NCBI GenBank assembly: GCA_964545855.1
Contig: CAZJHD010000022.1
Location: forward strand, 1 to 64,000
Direction: 5' to 3'
Length of the DNA: 64,000 nucleotides
DNA from: CAZJHD01 sp964545855
Lineage (GTDB): Bacteria > Planctomycetota > UBA1135 > JACQFD01
The notes beneath the pieces are model-generated. The model ran no database searches. It had not been told where the DNA came from and saw only the letters and a program-made list of their open reading frames with translations. The position numbers and the translations under genes were made by a program. Positions 1 through 8,322 of the stretch are shown one piece after another. Position 1 is the first letter of the stretch, and each line of letters starts with the position of its first letter.

Positions 1-68
1 GAGTCGGCGCCGAGCGCGCGCGCGAGCTCGGCGACGACGGGATCGGGGGCGGTGCGTTGGCGTTCCAA
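1..68 (-). CDS. possible 5' end of a leftward gene cut by the window edge
   Basis: Reading leftward from a TTG at 68 gives an open frame to the window edge with ordinary composition (LERQRTAPDPVVAELARALG), like the start of a helical protein. The frame is also open upstream of the TTG, so the true start is uncertain. It would be divergent from the gene at 174. The fragment is too short to name, and it may be chance in GC-rich DNA. Confidence 0.2.
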   Translation of the reverse strand, partial: MERQRTAPDPVVAELARALGAD

Positions 69-144
69 GGGTCGGTCGCACGGATGTTCCCACAGTCGGA
101 GGCGGAAGCGACGCGCCGCTCGCGGGTCCGGCGAGGCCGGCTGC

Positions 145-150
145 TACCAT
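145..150 (+). promoter_or_regulatory. candidate -10 hexamer TACCAT
   Basis: TACCAT lies 23 bases before the GTG at 174. It matches the TAnnnT pattern seen before several other genes here. No clear -35 box is visible. Confidence 0.3.
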
Positions 151-173
151 CGCCGAGAGCCGGTCCGCGAACC

Positions 174-899
174 GTGGCCGCGTCCCACACCGAGCCGATC
201 GTGATCGAAGAACCTCCTCCCGTTCAGGCGCCGCGAAAGGGCATTCCCCTCTGGGTCTTCGGATGCCTCGGCGGCTGCCTCCTCGCGATCCTCGTGCCCG
301 TGGGCTGCGGCGCCTTCGTCTTCTTCCAAGGGAAGCGGATGATCGAGGAGGCGCAGGATCCGATGGTCCAGCAGCAGACCTACGAGGCGATCGTCCCCAA
401 CACCGGCCCTCCGCCCGGCTACAAGATCGCCCTCGGCAGCAAGGTCCCCTTCGTCGACGTGCGCTTCGTCGTCTTCGCGGGGGATTCGGCGGGGTCGGTG
501 GAGCAGGCCCTCGAGTCGGCGCGGTATCTCCCGATCCTCGTGCGCGCTCCCGAGGACGAGCGCGATCGGTCGAACCGCGAGAAGCTCTTCGATCCCCAGG
601 GATCGGGGCAGCCCGACGTGCCCGCGTTCTTCCAGTTCCTTCCGGACGTCCAGAACCAGAAGCACGCGTTCCAGGACCGCACCGTGGGGACGATCCCGGG
701 CCACCGGTTCCCGCTCCGCTACTTCATCGCCAACGTGAAGGATCGGCGCCGCGGCGAGCAGCCGATGGCGATGGTCGACCTGACGACGCCCTCCATGGTG
801 AAGGAGGCGGTGCAGCTCATCGTGATCTCGCCGCGCGGAGAGGAGATCACGGCGGCGCTGCTCGAGGACCTCTGCCGGAACTTCAAGCCGGGCGAGTAG
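174..899 (+). CDS. single-pass membrane protein of unknown function
   Basis: Encodes 241 aa from GTG 174. The frame opens earlier, at 57, but those residues are Arg-rich and atypical and overlap a candidate promoter. The N-terminus is Pro/Glu-rich. One hydrophobic segment (about residues 24-51, with Cys/Gly-rich stretches) is followed by a roughly 190-residue outward or periplasmic domain with no motif I recognise. The stop is 21 bases before the carboxypeptidase-regulatory-like gene, so the two are probably co-transcribed and may form a surface module together with the ECF sigma factor further on. I see no catalytic signature and give no function. Confidence 0.7.
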   Translation: MAASHTEPIVIEEPPPVQAPRKGIPLWVFGCLGGCLLAILVPVGCGAFVFFQGKRMIEEAQDPMVQQQTYEAIVPNTGPPPGYKIALGSKVPFVDVRFVVFAGDSAGSVEQALESARYLPILVRAPEDERDRSNREKLFDPQGSGQPDVPAFFQFLPDVQNQKHAFQDRTVGTIPGHRFPLRYFIANVKDRRRGEQPMAMVDLTTPSMVKEAVQLIVISPRGEEITAALLEDLCRNFKPGE

Positions 900-920
900 C
901 GCTCGACGGGGCATCACGAC

Positions 921-3200
921 GTGCGCCGCGCCCTGGCCCTCCTCGCGCTCGGCCTCGCCGCCGTCGCGCTCGCGTGGTGGGGCTTCCAGCCCGGAGGCGC
1001 GCCGTCCACCGTCGAGGCCGCGGGCGCGGCGATGGAGACGCTGCCGCGCGCGGGCGCGGGCGCGGGCCTGCCGCCGGCGACGTCTCCGGGAGCGTCGACG
1101 CGCACGCCCGTCGCGGACGCACCGACCTCCGGCGTCGTGGACCGCGGCTCGGCCTCCGCGCCGGACCTCGGCGCCGCGCTGGGTCCTCTCGTGCTCGTCG
1201 TGCGCGAGGCGGGGGGCGAGAGCGTGCGCGGCCGCGCGGCGACGGTCTCCTGGAGGAAGGGCTTCGGCGACTACGGCGAGGACGAGGGACGCACCGACAC
1301 GATGGGGCGCTTCGTCACCACCGTCGGCGATCCGGTGCAGGTCGAGTCGGTCGAGGTGGAGGACCCGTCCGGCGCGCGCGTCTCGAGCCAGGGGCCCTTC
1401 GAGCCCGACCCCGCGGCGCCGCAGGAGATCGTGGTCGAGGTCGCGCCGGCGGTGACGATCCACGGCGCCGTGCGCGACCCGGCGGGTCAGGCCGTCGCGG
1501 GGGCGACGGTCGCGATCGAGTGCCACCGCGTGCTGGGGCTCGATCCGCACGTGACGCGGCTCCTGTCGGCGGACGTCTCCGTGCGCACGGGCGCCGCCGG
1601 CCGCTACTCCGCCTCCCTCCGGGGGAGCCACTTCGGGATCGTCGCCGAGTCTCCGACGGACGAGACGGCGCAGCGCGCGGAAGTGGCCGTCCCGAGCGGG
1701 GAGCGGGACGTGAGGGTCGACCTCGTCGTGCCGTCGGGCGGGCGCCGCGTCGGCGTGCAGGTGCGCGGCCCCGAGGGCCCGATCGACGCGCCGGCGCACG
1801 TCTGGGCGTGGTCGAGCGACTACGGCGCGCCGACGGGGACGGCGACCCCCGGCGTCACCCTCGAGGCCGTGCGTCTGCGACGCTCGGCGCAGGACCTCGG
1901 CGGAGGACGCTTCGAGCTCTCCGTGCCGCGCGGCGGAACCTGGGAGGCGGGGGTCGCCGCCGAGGGCTTCGAGCGCGCGCTCGTGCCGCTCCCCGCCGGC
2001 GCGGCGGAGATCGTGATCGACGTCGTTCCCTCGATCCCCGTGGCGCCGTTCCCCGTGCTGCGGGGCCGCGTCACGAGCGCCTTCGCCGCTCCCGGTCCCG
2101 CGTCGATCGAGCTCCTCCGCGGGTGCGACTTCGGGAACGTCGGCCGCGCCAACACCGATCGCTACGGCGAGTTCTCGATCACGATGCGCGACGGGCTCGA
2201 GAAGGAGGTCTTCCTGCGCGCGCGGCGCAGCGGCCACGGCGCGTCGATCGTGGGGCCGATCTCGCCGCAGGCACCGCCGCCCTGGGTCGAGGTGGTGCTC
2301 GGCTTCGGGGCGCGCATCGAGGGCGTCGTCGCCGACGCCGACGGGCAGCCCGTCGATGCCTGGGTGTGCCTCCGGATCGCCGGTGGATCGGTCGGTCCCG
2401 CCGCCGGCGCGGCGTGGGGACCGCGCGGCGGATTCCTCTCCGGCGTGCTCGAGGGCCATCGGCAGGGGACGGGTCCTCCGGGTCGGTTCTCCTTCTCGGA
2501 GATCGGTCCGGGCCGCCACGAGATCTGGGCGTTCCCCGTCGATCCGAGCCTTCCGCCGGCCAGGGCGCTCGTCGAGGCCGATGGCGGCGACGCGACCATC
2601 GTCCTCGGGACCGGGCTCGAGGATCTGGCGCACGTGAGCGGCATCGTCCGCGACGTGGCGACCGGCGCGCCCCTCGCCGGCGCCGAGGTCTCGCTCGTTC
2701 CGGTGCGGGGCGAGCCGACGCGCGATGGACGCAGCGACGCATCCGGTCGCTACGAGGCGTGGATGCCGCCGGGAGCGGCGCGCGTGCGCGCGCACGCGTC
2801 GGGGCGGGCCGAGCGCGAGGTCGCCGAGCGCGAGTTCCCCGCGGGCTCCTCGAGTCTCGATCTCGCGCTCTACCCGGCGACGGTTCTGCGGCTCCAGGTC
2901 GTCGATCGTGGCGGACGCGCGCGGCCGGGCGTCGCCGTCGCGGCCCGCGCGGAGGTGGACGGCGAGCTGTTGCCGTTCCACGACGACCGCGGCTCCTACG
3001 CGGGAAGCATCGTCTCGACGGATGCAGCGGGCCGCGTCGACCTCTTCGGTCTCCCATCGCGTCCGATCCTCCTGCTGCTCGGCGCGAGCGACGCACCGGG
3101 GCTCTCCGTCGTGGGGTCGTCCGGGAGCGAGCCGCACCGCGTGCCCGTCGATCTGTCGGCGCCGCCGGCCGGGATCCTCCGCATCGAGCTCCCCGAGTGA
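921..3200 (+). CDS. exported carboxypeptidase-regulatory-like domain protein
   Basis: Encodes 759 aa from GTG 921. An N-terminal hydrophobic segment (about residues 2-20) with no lipobox suggests a signal anchor, so the rest should be exported. The body contains repeated beta-sandwich units with the typical pattern 'V.G.V.D..G.PV.GA.V', for example near residues 175-195 and 565-590, as in CarboxypepD_reg-like or CNA-B-like folds. There is no peptidase active site. Such proteins are common next to ECF sigma factors in Planctomycetota, and one starts 73 bases after this stop. A structural or adhesive surface role is inferred. Confidence 0.7.
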   Translation: MRRALALLALGLAAVALAWWGFQPGGAPSTVEAAGAAMETLPRAGAGAGLPPATSPGASTRTPVADAPTSGVVDRGSASAPDLGAALGPLVLVVREAGGESVRGRAATVSWRKGFGDYGEDEGRTDTMGRFVTTVGDPVQVESVEVEDPSGARVSSQGPFEPDPAAPQEIVVEVAPAVTIHGAVRDPAGQAVAGATVAIECHRVLGLDPHVTRLLSADVSVRTGAAGRYSASLRGSHFGIVAESPTDETAQRAEVAVPSGERDVRVDLVVPSGGRRVGVQVRGPEGPIDAPAHVWAWSSDYGAPTGTATPGVTLEAVRLRRSAQDLGGGRFELSVPRGGTWEAGVAAEGFERALVPLPAGAAEIVIDVVPSIPVAPFPVLRGRVTSAFAAPGPASIELLRGCDFGNVGRANTDRYGEFSITMRDGLEKEVFLRARRSGHGASIVGPISPQAPPPWVEVVLGFGARIEGVVADADGQPVDAWVCLRIAGGSVGPAAGAAWGPRGGFLSGVLEGHRQGTGPPGRFSFSEIGPGRHEIWAFPVDPSLPPARALVEADGGDATIVLGTGLEDLAHVSGIVRDVATGAPLAGAEVSLVPVRGEPTRDGRSDASGRYEAWMPPGAARVRAHASGRAEREVAEREFPAGSSSLDLALYPATVLRLQVVDRGGRARPGVAVAARAEVDGELLPFHDDRGSYAGSIVSTDAAGRVDLFGLPSRPILLLLGASDAPGLSVVGSSGSEPHRVPVDLSAPPAGILRIELPE

Positions 3201-3273
3201 CGCGCGGCGCCCTTTCGAGGAGACTCCGCCGCTGCGAGAGGCAGCCGCGGGCGGCCTCGGCGCGAGCCACCCC

Positions 3274-3948
3274 GTGAACGAAGCCGACGCAGTGCGCCCG
3301 ACCGGCGGCGAGCCAACCGTCACCGAGACGATCGACCTCGTCGGGCGCGCGCAGACCGGCGACATGGCCGCCTACGAGCGCCTCTTCGCGCGCTACTACG
3401 ACCGGGTGAAGCGCATCGTGCGGATGCGCGTCGGCCCGTCGTCGGGGCATCGGCTCGACTCCGAAGACCTGGTGCAGGAGACCTTCGTCGCGGCCATCCA
3501 GTCCTTCGAGAGGCTCGAGGTCCGGGAGCCGGCGAGCTTCCTCAACTGGCTCGCGAAGCTCGCGGAGAACCAGATCCGCGACGCGCTCGACTACCACCGC
3601 GCCGCGAAGCGCGACGCCCGGCGGGAGCGCGCTCTCCGGCACCTGCGATCGTCCATCGACAACGGGACGCTCCTCCACGAGCCGGCGGCCGAGACGACGC
3701 TGCCGGACGGGAAGGTCGTGAAGAAGGAGCAGGCCGCGGCGGTGGAGGAGTGCATCGCGCTCCTCCCGGACAACTACCGCGAGGTGATCCTCCTTCGCGA
3801 CTACCTGCAGGGATCCTGGGCCTTCGTCGCCGAGGAGCTGGCCTCGCCCTCGGAGGACGCGGCGCGCATGCTCCACGGCCGCGCGAAGGTGGAGCTCATG
3901 AAGGTCCTCCGGCGGCGGCTCGGGCCGGGCGGCGTCGCCGACCGCTGA
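3274..3948 (+). CDS. ECF-type RNA polymerase sigma factor
   Basis: Encodes 224 aa from GTG 3274; a GTG at 3292 is an alternative. Region 2 is clear: AYERLFARYYDRVKRIV, then SEDLVQETFVAAIQSFE, which matches the -10-binding helix of extracytoplasmic-function sigma factors. Region 4 follows an insert of about 40 residues and reads CIALLPDNYREVILLRDYL plus a helix-turn-helix. The usual 'G.S..EIA..L' of that helix-turn-helix is altered to SWAFVAEELASPSEDAA. There is no anti-sigma gene beside it; the exported protein upstream may be in the same unit. The target regulon is unknown. The gene ends in a hairpin region shared with the convergent glucokinase. Confidence 0.85.
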   Translation: MNEADAVRPTGGEPTVTETIDLVGRAQTGDMAAYERLFARYYDRVKRIVRMRVGPSSGHRLDSEDLVQETFVAAIQSFERLEVREPASFLNWLAKLAENQIRDALDYHRAAKRDARRERALRHLRSSIDNGTLLHEPAAETTLPDGKVVKKEQAAAVEECIALLPDNYREVILLRDYLQGSWAFVAEELASPSEDAARMLHGRAKVELMKVLRRRLGPGGVADR

Positions 3949-3969
3949 AGCGCGCGGCCGGATCGGTCG

Positions 3970-4002
3970 GCCCCGGGCGGGGAATCCCGATTCGCCGGGG
4001 GC
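3970..4002. terminator. hairpin between convergent genes
   Basis: GCCCCGGGCG (3970-3979) pairs with CGCCGGGGGC (3993-4002) with one mismatch, and a small GGG/CCC stem sits in the loop. It lies in the 62-base gap between the sigma factor stop and the glucokinase stop, so it may terminate both strands. There is no T-run. Confidence 0.5.
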
Positions 4003-4010
4003 GAGGAACC

Positions 4011-5015
4011 TCAGCCCGCCGGCGGCGGCGCGGCGGCGAGGGCGGCGGCGCCGAGCACTCCGGCGTCGTTCCCGAGCGCGCTCGGAGAGATCTCGATCGA
4101 CTCGAGGGACCGGCCGTAGACGTGCCGGGCGAGCGAGCGACGGAGCGCCGGCTCGAGGTCCTCGAGCATTCCGGCCCCGCCGCCGCCGAAGAGGAAGACC
4201 CGCACGTCGATCAGCGTCACGATCTGCGCGACGCAGAATCCGAGGGCGGCTCCCGCCGCGTCCACGGCGGCGCGCGCGGCGCTCTCGCGCGGGCCCCCTT
4301 CGCTCCCGGAGAGCCAGCGGGCGAGCTCGAGGCCGCTCGTCGGCGCGCGACGGTCGGGCGCGATGGCCCGCGTCGCCGTCGCGATCATCCCCGAGACCGA
4401 GGCGATCGTCTCGACGCAGCCCTTCTGCCCGCAGCCGCAGGGGAGACCCTCGGGCTCCGCGACGAGGTGGCCCACCTCTCCGGCGAGGCCGCCGGGCCCG
4501 ACGAAGAGGCGGCCGTCGAGGACGATGCCGCCTCCCACGCCCGTGCCGAGAGTGAAGAGGACGAAGTTGCGCCAGCCACGATCCGCCGCGAGCCCCCACC
4601 TCGATTCTCCGACGGCGGCGGCGTTCGCGTCGTTCTCGAGCGTCACGGCGACGCCGAGGGCCGCCTCGAGGCGCGTGCGGAGCGGATAGGTGGCCCAGTC
4701 CGGGAGATTGGGCGACGCCACCACCGTCCCGCCGGCGCGGTCGAGGGCGCCCGGCACGGCGACGCCGGCGCGATGGAACGATCCGAGGTCGCGCGAGGCG
4801 GTGGCGAGACGCGAGATCCAGGAGTCGACGCCGTCGGCGACGCGGGTCTCGATGCGCTCGCGGCCGAGCACCTCGCCGGCCGGCGTCACGAGCGCGATCT
4901 TCGTGAAGGTGCCGCCGAGGTCGACGCCGAGGAGCGGCCGTGCGCCGGACGCGCCTTCGTCGATCGTCCCCGGATCGCCCGCTCGGGAGTCGTTCGTGTC
5001 GGAGTCGCTGCCCAT
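4011..5015 (-). CDS. ROK-family glucokinase
   Basis: Encodes 334 aa from ATG 5015. It phosphorylates glucose or a related sugar with ATP in the cytoplasm. Seen: the N-terminal phosphate loop LLGVDLGGTFTKIAL, the catalytic segment LENDANAAAVGE, TLGTGVGGGIVLDGRLF, and the ROK zinc site GHLVAEPEGLPCGCGQKGC with the Cys spacing of the family. Length is normal for ROK kinases. It starts 11 bases after glgC stops and closes the glycogen run, which supports glucose as substrate: glucose-6-phosphate feeds glucose-1-phosphate and GlgC. ROK repressors carry an N-terminal helix-turn-helix; here only about 26 polar residues precede the kinase fold, so a kinase is favoured. N-acetylmannosamine or fructose kinase activity cannot be excluded. 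Confidence 0.85.
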   Translation of the reverse strand: MGSDSDTNDSRAGDPGTIDEGASGARPLLGVDLGGTFTKIALVTPAGEVLGRERIETRVADGVDSWISRLATASRDLGSFHRAGVAVPGALDRAGGTVVASPNLPDWATYPLRTRLEAALGVAVTLENDANAAAVGESRWGLAADRGWRNFVLFTLGTGVGGGIVLDGRLFVGPGGLAGEVGHLVAEPEGLPCGCGQKGCVETIASVSGMIATATRAIAPDRRAPTSGLELARWLSGSEGGPRESAARAAVDAAGAALGFCVAQIVTLIDVRVFLFGGGGAGMLEDLEPALRRSLARHVYGRSLESIEISPSALGNDAGVLGAAALAAAPPPAG

Positions 5016-5026
5016 GGAGCCGCCGC

Positions 5027-6247
5027 TCAGTCGAGCCGCGTCGTCCCGCGCGCGACCACCGTCAGGCCGCTCGACTTGTCGACGTGGAATCCGCGCCGGA
5101 CGTCGGCGACGGGGTCGAAGCCGATCGTCGTGCCCGCCGGGAGCACGTTGTGGCGATCGACGATGCACCGCTTCAGGCGCACGCCGGGCTGGAGGAGCGT
5201 GTGGTCCATGACGATCGAGTCCTCGACGTCGCAGTCCGGCTCCAGCTCGCAGCCGCGGCCGACGACGGAGCGGCGGACGCGCGAGCCGTGGAGCACGGCG
5301 CCCTCGGCGAGGAGGCAGTCGACGACTTCGCTCTGGTGGACGTGCACCGGCGGCAGGTTCGACGTGCCGGTGCGGATCGGCCAGCGGCGGTTGTAGAGCT
5401 CGAACTTCGGATGGGTGCCGAGGCAGTCCATGTGCGACTGCCAGTAGGCCGCGAGCGTCCCGACGTCCCGCCAGTAGCCGGGCTCCTCGTAGGAGCTCGT
5501 CCCGGCGACGGCGGCCTTCAGGAAGTCGAAGGCGAAGACGCGCCCGCGGGGGATCAGCTCCGGAACGATCGAGCGCCCGAAGTCGTGGTCCGTCGATCGG
5601 CGGCAATCCTCGAAGAGCACCTCCTCCAGCGCGTCGCGGGAGAAGATGTAGTTGCCCATGGAGGCGTAGGCGCGCGACGGATCGCCGGGGATGCTGGGAG
5701 GCGTCGGGCTCTTCTCGACCCACTCGACGATGCGGCCCTCGTCGTCCGTCCCGGCGACGCCGAAGCTCCGCGCCTCGGCGATCGGCACGGGGATGCAGGA
5801 GATGGTCACCTCCGCCTCGCGCTCGAGGTGCGCGTCGATCATCCGGCGCACGTCCATCCGGTAGATGTGGTCGGCGCCGAAGACGACGACGATCTCCGGT
5901 TCGAAGTCGCGGACGAGGTTCAGGTTCTGGGAGATGGCGTCGGCCGTGCCGCGGTAGAGGGCCTCGCCGACGAAGCGCTGCTGCGGAGGAACGAGCGTGA
6001 TGAAGTGCTCCTGCGTGAGTCCCGTGCTCGGCCATGCCACGCGCAGGTGCTCGATCAGCGACTGCGACTTGTACTGCACGAGCACGTAGGTCGAGCGGAT
6101 GCCGCTGTTCACGAAGTTCGAGAGCACGAAGTCGATGATCCGGTACTTGCCGCCGAAGGGGACGGCGGGCTTGCTCCGGTCTCGCGTCAGCGGGAAGAGA
6201 CGCTCTCCCTTCCCGCCGGCCATGATGAATCCGAGGACGCGTGCCAT
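5027..6247 (-). CDS. glgC: glucose-1-phosphate adenylyltransferase
   Basis: Encodes 406 aa from ATG 6247. It makes ADP-glucose and PPi from ATP and glucose-1-phosphate, the committed step of glycogen synthesis. The N-terminal signature is MARVLGFIMAGGKGERLFPL followed by R.KPAVPFGGKYRIIDF, containing the nucleotide loop and the Lys and Arg expected for activator and substrate contacts. GADHIYRMD is the metal-binding segment and VEKSPTPP the sugar-binding one. The C-terminus has left-handed beta-helix hexapeptides (about residues 300-390). Length is close to bacterial GlgC (about 420). It sits between the GH57 branching enzyme (40 bases upstream) and the glucokinase. Confidence 0.95.
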   Translation of the reverse strand: MARVLGFIMAGGKGERLFPLTRDRSKPAVPFGGKYRIIDFVLSNFVNSGIRSTYVLVQYKSQSLIEHLRVAWPSTGLTQEHFITLVPPQQRFVGEALYRGTADAISQNLNLVRDFEPEIVVVFGADHIYRMDVRRMIDAHLEREAEVTISCIPVPIAEARSFGVAGTDDEGRIVEWVEKSPTPPSIPGDPSRAYASMGNYIFSRDALEEVLFEDCRRSTDHDFGRSIVPELIPRGRVFAFDFLKAAVAGTSSYEEPGYWRDVGTLAAYWQSHMDCLGTHPKFELYNRRWPIRTGTSNLPPVHVHQSEVVDCLLAEGAVLHGSRVRRSVVGRGCELEPDCDVEDSIVMDHTLLQPGVRLKRCIVDRHNVLPAGTTIGFDPVADVRRGFHVDKSSGLTVVARGTTRLD

Positions 6248-6287
6248 CGATCGTGGGTGGGCTGGCTCGGGGAGGAGGGGGCGGACG

Positions 6288-8015
6288 CTAGCGCGGGAGG
6301 GAGAAGGCCTGCACGTCGATGTCCGGGAACGCCCGGTCGCGCTTCTCGAGGACGGAGAGGTACTCCTCGTCCTGGGGATCGGGGGCGCTCCCCGAGAGGC
6401 ACCGACGCGTGAAGTCCGCGAGCCGCTTCAGCTCGACGTAGTGCGTCGCGAACCGGCGCTCGGCGTAGTCGCGCGCGGCGCCCGTCGTCATCAGGAACTG
6501 CCAGTCCGACGACTGGAGCAGGAGGAGCTCCCGCAGCGCCTGACGAAGCGCGCGATCGCCGAGATCGCGGCGCTCCGGAGGGAACCCGTTCGCCGCCGCG
6601 ACGGCGCGGGTCACGTCGACGGCGTCCTTCTCCGCGTCGTAGACGCGGTTCCAGCTCCATTCGGAGGCGCTGTTCAGCCACGCGCGGTGGTCGCCGCCCT
6701 CTCCCCAGGATCCCTCGAGGAGCGTGAGCGACTCGCGCGGACCCGGCGCCGCCCCGGCCTCGCTCGCGGAGACGGCGGTGACGTGCGCGTTCGCCAGGTG
6801 GCGGAAGACGTGCTCGAGGAACTCCGCACCCTCGAACCAGAAGTGGCCGAAGAGCTCCGTGTCGTAGGGCGCGCAGAGGATCGGGCCCGAGCCCTCCGTG
6901 ACCGACGATTTCTCGAGCGTCGACTTCACGAGCCAGACGAAGTGGCGCGCGTGCTCCTCCGTCCGCGCGCGCGCGGCGACGGGATCCCAGTGCTCCTTCG
7001 CCGCCTCCCGGTCCTGCGCGTCGGTGACGCGGTGGTAGCGCAGTCCGTTCGCGATGGGGCGCTGGTGGAAGTCGAGGTAGAGGGGATCTCCCGGATAGCC
7101 GTCCTTCTGACTCCAGACCTGCAGCGCCGTGCGCGCGTCGCGGACGAGGACGTCGACGCCGCGATCGATGCCTCGGCTCCGCGCGGAGTAGACCGTGTGG
7201 CACGACCGCATCCGCGAGTGCTGGGGGAAGCGCTCCTCGAAGCCGCGCAGGGAGGCGAGCGCCGGGTAGAGATTGCGGTAGATCGAGAGCGGCTCGCCGG
7301 CGTGCACGAGGTGGGAGTCGACGACCGTGATCTCGATCGAGTTCTCCGACAGGAGCTCCTCGATCCCCGGGCGCGGCCACCGTCGCTTGCCCTGCTCGGG
7401 GCCGAGCGGAGGCGTCCATTCGTAGCGGGGCCGGTAGGCGCACTCGGGGAGCCAGAGCGCGCGAGGTGCGCGGCCGAAGTGGCGCCGGTGGCTCGCGACG
7501 GCGGTGCGGAGCTGAAGCTCGATCGACTCGTCCGTCGAGAGCAGCGGCAGGTAGCCGTGCGTCGCGGCACAGGTGGCGAGCTCCACGCGACCACGCTCCT
7601 CCAGGCCGCGGAAGGCGCCGATCACGTTGCCGTCGATGGCGTCGAATCGCTGCTCGACGGAGTCGATCCACTCGCGCCAGTGGCGCAGGAGCGGCTCGGG
7701 GACGGGGTGCCCCTTCGCGCGCTCCTGCTTCTCGTCGAGCGCCACTTGCTCGCGGCGCGCGGAGATCCAGCGGCGGAACTCCGCGGGGAACGCCTCGTCG
7801 GCGAGCTGCTCGCAGAGCACCGGAGACAGGGCGATCGTCGCGCGCGAGGGGACCCCGTCGGCCTCGAGCCGTCGGAACGACTCGAGGATCGGCAGGTAGC
7901 TCTCCGCGACCGCTTCGCAGAGCCAGTCGGTGCCGTGGGGCCACCGTCCGTGGCGCAGCACGTACGGGAGGTGCGTGTGGAGGACGAGCGCGAAGCGCCC
8001 AGCGGTTCGATGCAT
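6288..8015 (-). CDS. GH57/DUF1957-type 1,4-alpha-glucan branching enzyme
   Basis: Encodes 575 aa from ATG 8015; an in-frame GTG at 8057 adds 14 residues but has no better ribosome site. The protein opens FALVLHTHLPYV, the first conserved GH57 region with its metal or substrate His. It continues with LWLPECAY, carrying the glutamate expected as nucleophile, and APYDTELFGHFWFEG, carrying the acid aspartate. These order as in the DUF1957 branching enzymes of Thermus and Mycobacterium (about 530 aa). It introduces alpha-1,6 branches into glycogen. Lying between glgA and glgC, it fills the place of the usual GH13 GlgB, which is absent here. Strongly supported by motifs and context. Confidence 0.85.
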   Translation of the reverse strand: MHRTAGRFALVLHTHLPYVLRHGRWPHGTDWLCEAVAESYLPILESFRRLEADGVPSRATIALSPVLCEQLADEAFPAEFRRWISARREQVALDEKQERAKGHPVPEPLLRHWREWIDSVEQRFDAIDGNVIGAFRGLEERGRVELATCAATHGYLPLLSTDESIELQLRTAVASHRRHFGRAPRALWLPECAYRPRYEWTPPLGPEQGKRRWPRPGIEELLSENSIEITVVDSHLVHAGEPLSIYRNLYPALASLRGFEERFPQHSRMRSCHTVYSARSRGIDRGVDVLVRDARTALQVWSQKDGYPGDPLYLDFHQRPIANGLRYHRVTDAQDREAAKEHWDPVAARARTEEHARHFVWLVKSTLEKSSVTEGSGPILCAPYDTELFGHFWFEGAEFLEHVFRHLANAHVTAVSASEAGAAPGPRESLTLLEGSWGEGGDHRAWLNSASEWSWNRVYDAEKDAVDVTRAVAAANGFPPERRDLGDRALRQALRELLLLQSSDWQFLMTTGAARDYAERRFATHYVELKRLADFTRRCLSGSAPDPQDEEYLSVLEKRDRAFPDIDVQAFSLPR

Positions 8016-8154
8016 CGGGGCGAGCCGTTCGAGGAGCCGGCCCGAGGACTCGGGCACTCCAGGGTGACGGGCCCCGCATCCTGGACCTCGACGCCTCGGG
8101 TCTCAACTGCTGGGCGCTGAAGTGATCCAGCTCCGTGGAACCGTCGGGTCCTCT

Positions 8155-8315
8155 GAGGTCGTGAAAAAATCGGCGCCGGGCTTCGGCCGGCTGCGAGCGG
8201 CTGCGGCTTCGTTGCTCCTCCTTCGCAACTCTCCATGAGTTGCGTCGTCGTCGCGCCTCGCCTCGCCCGCTCTCGCTCGGCCTCGGGCCAGCGGCGGCGA
8301 TTTCCTCACAACCTC
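8155..8315. repeat. palindromic MITE-like element, copy A (161 bp)
   Basis: The left end GAGGTCGTGAAAAAATCGG and the right end GGCGGCGATTTCCTCACAACC are imperfect inverted repeats. The same ends and much of the interior recur at 56723-56832 and, shortened, at 39249-39296. This copy carries about 45 extra internal bases that include a smaller perfect hairpin (CGCAACTC and GAGTTGCG around a 5-base loop, about 8224-8244). It fills most of the 307-base gap between the branching enzyme and glgA, which otherwise holds nothing recognisable, so it would form a large hairpin in a glgA-to-glgC transcript. Confidence 0.75.
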
Positions 8316-8322
8316 TCCGCCC

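Noticed and set aside
144..3365. A 1073-codon open frame on the minus strand
   Set aside because: It is Arg/Ala-rich with no domain and lies opposite well-supported genes; long antisense frames are expected at this G+C.
8103..8309. Small minus-strand protein over repeat copy A
   Set aside because: A similar peptide is encoded across copy B, so it reflects the repeat and not a conserved gene.
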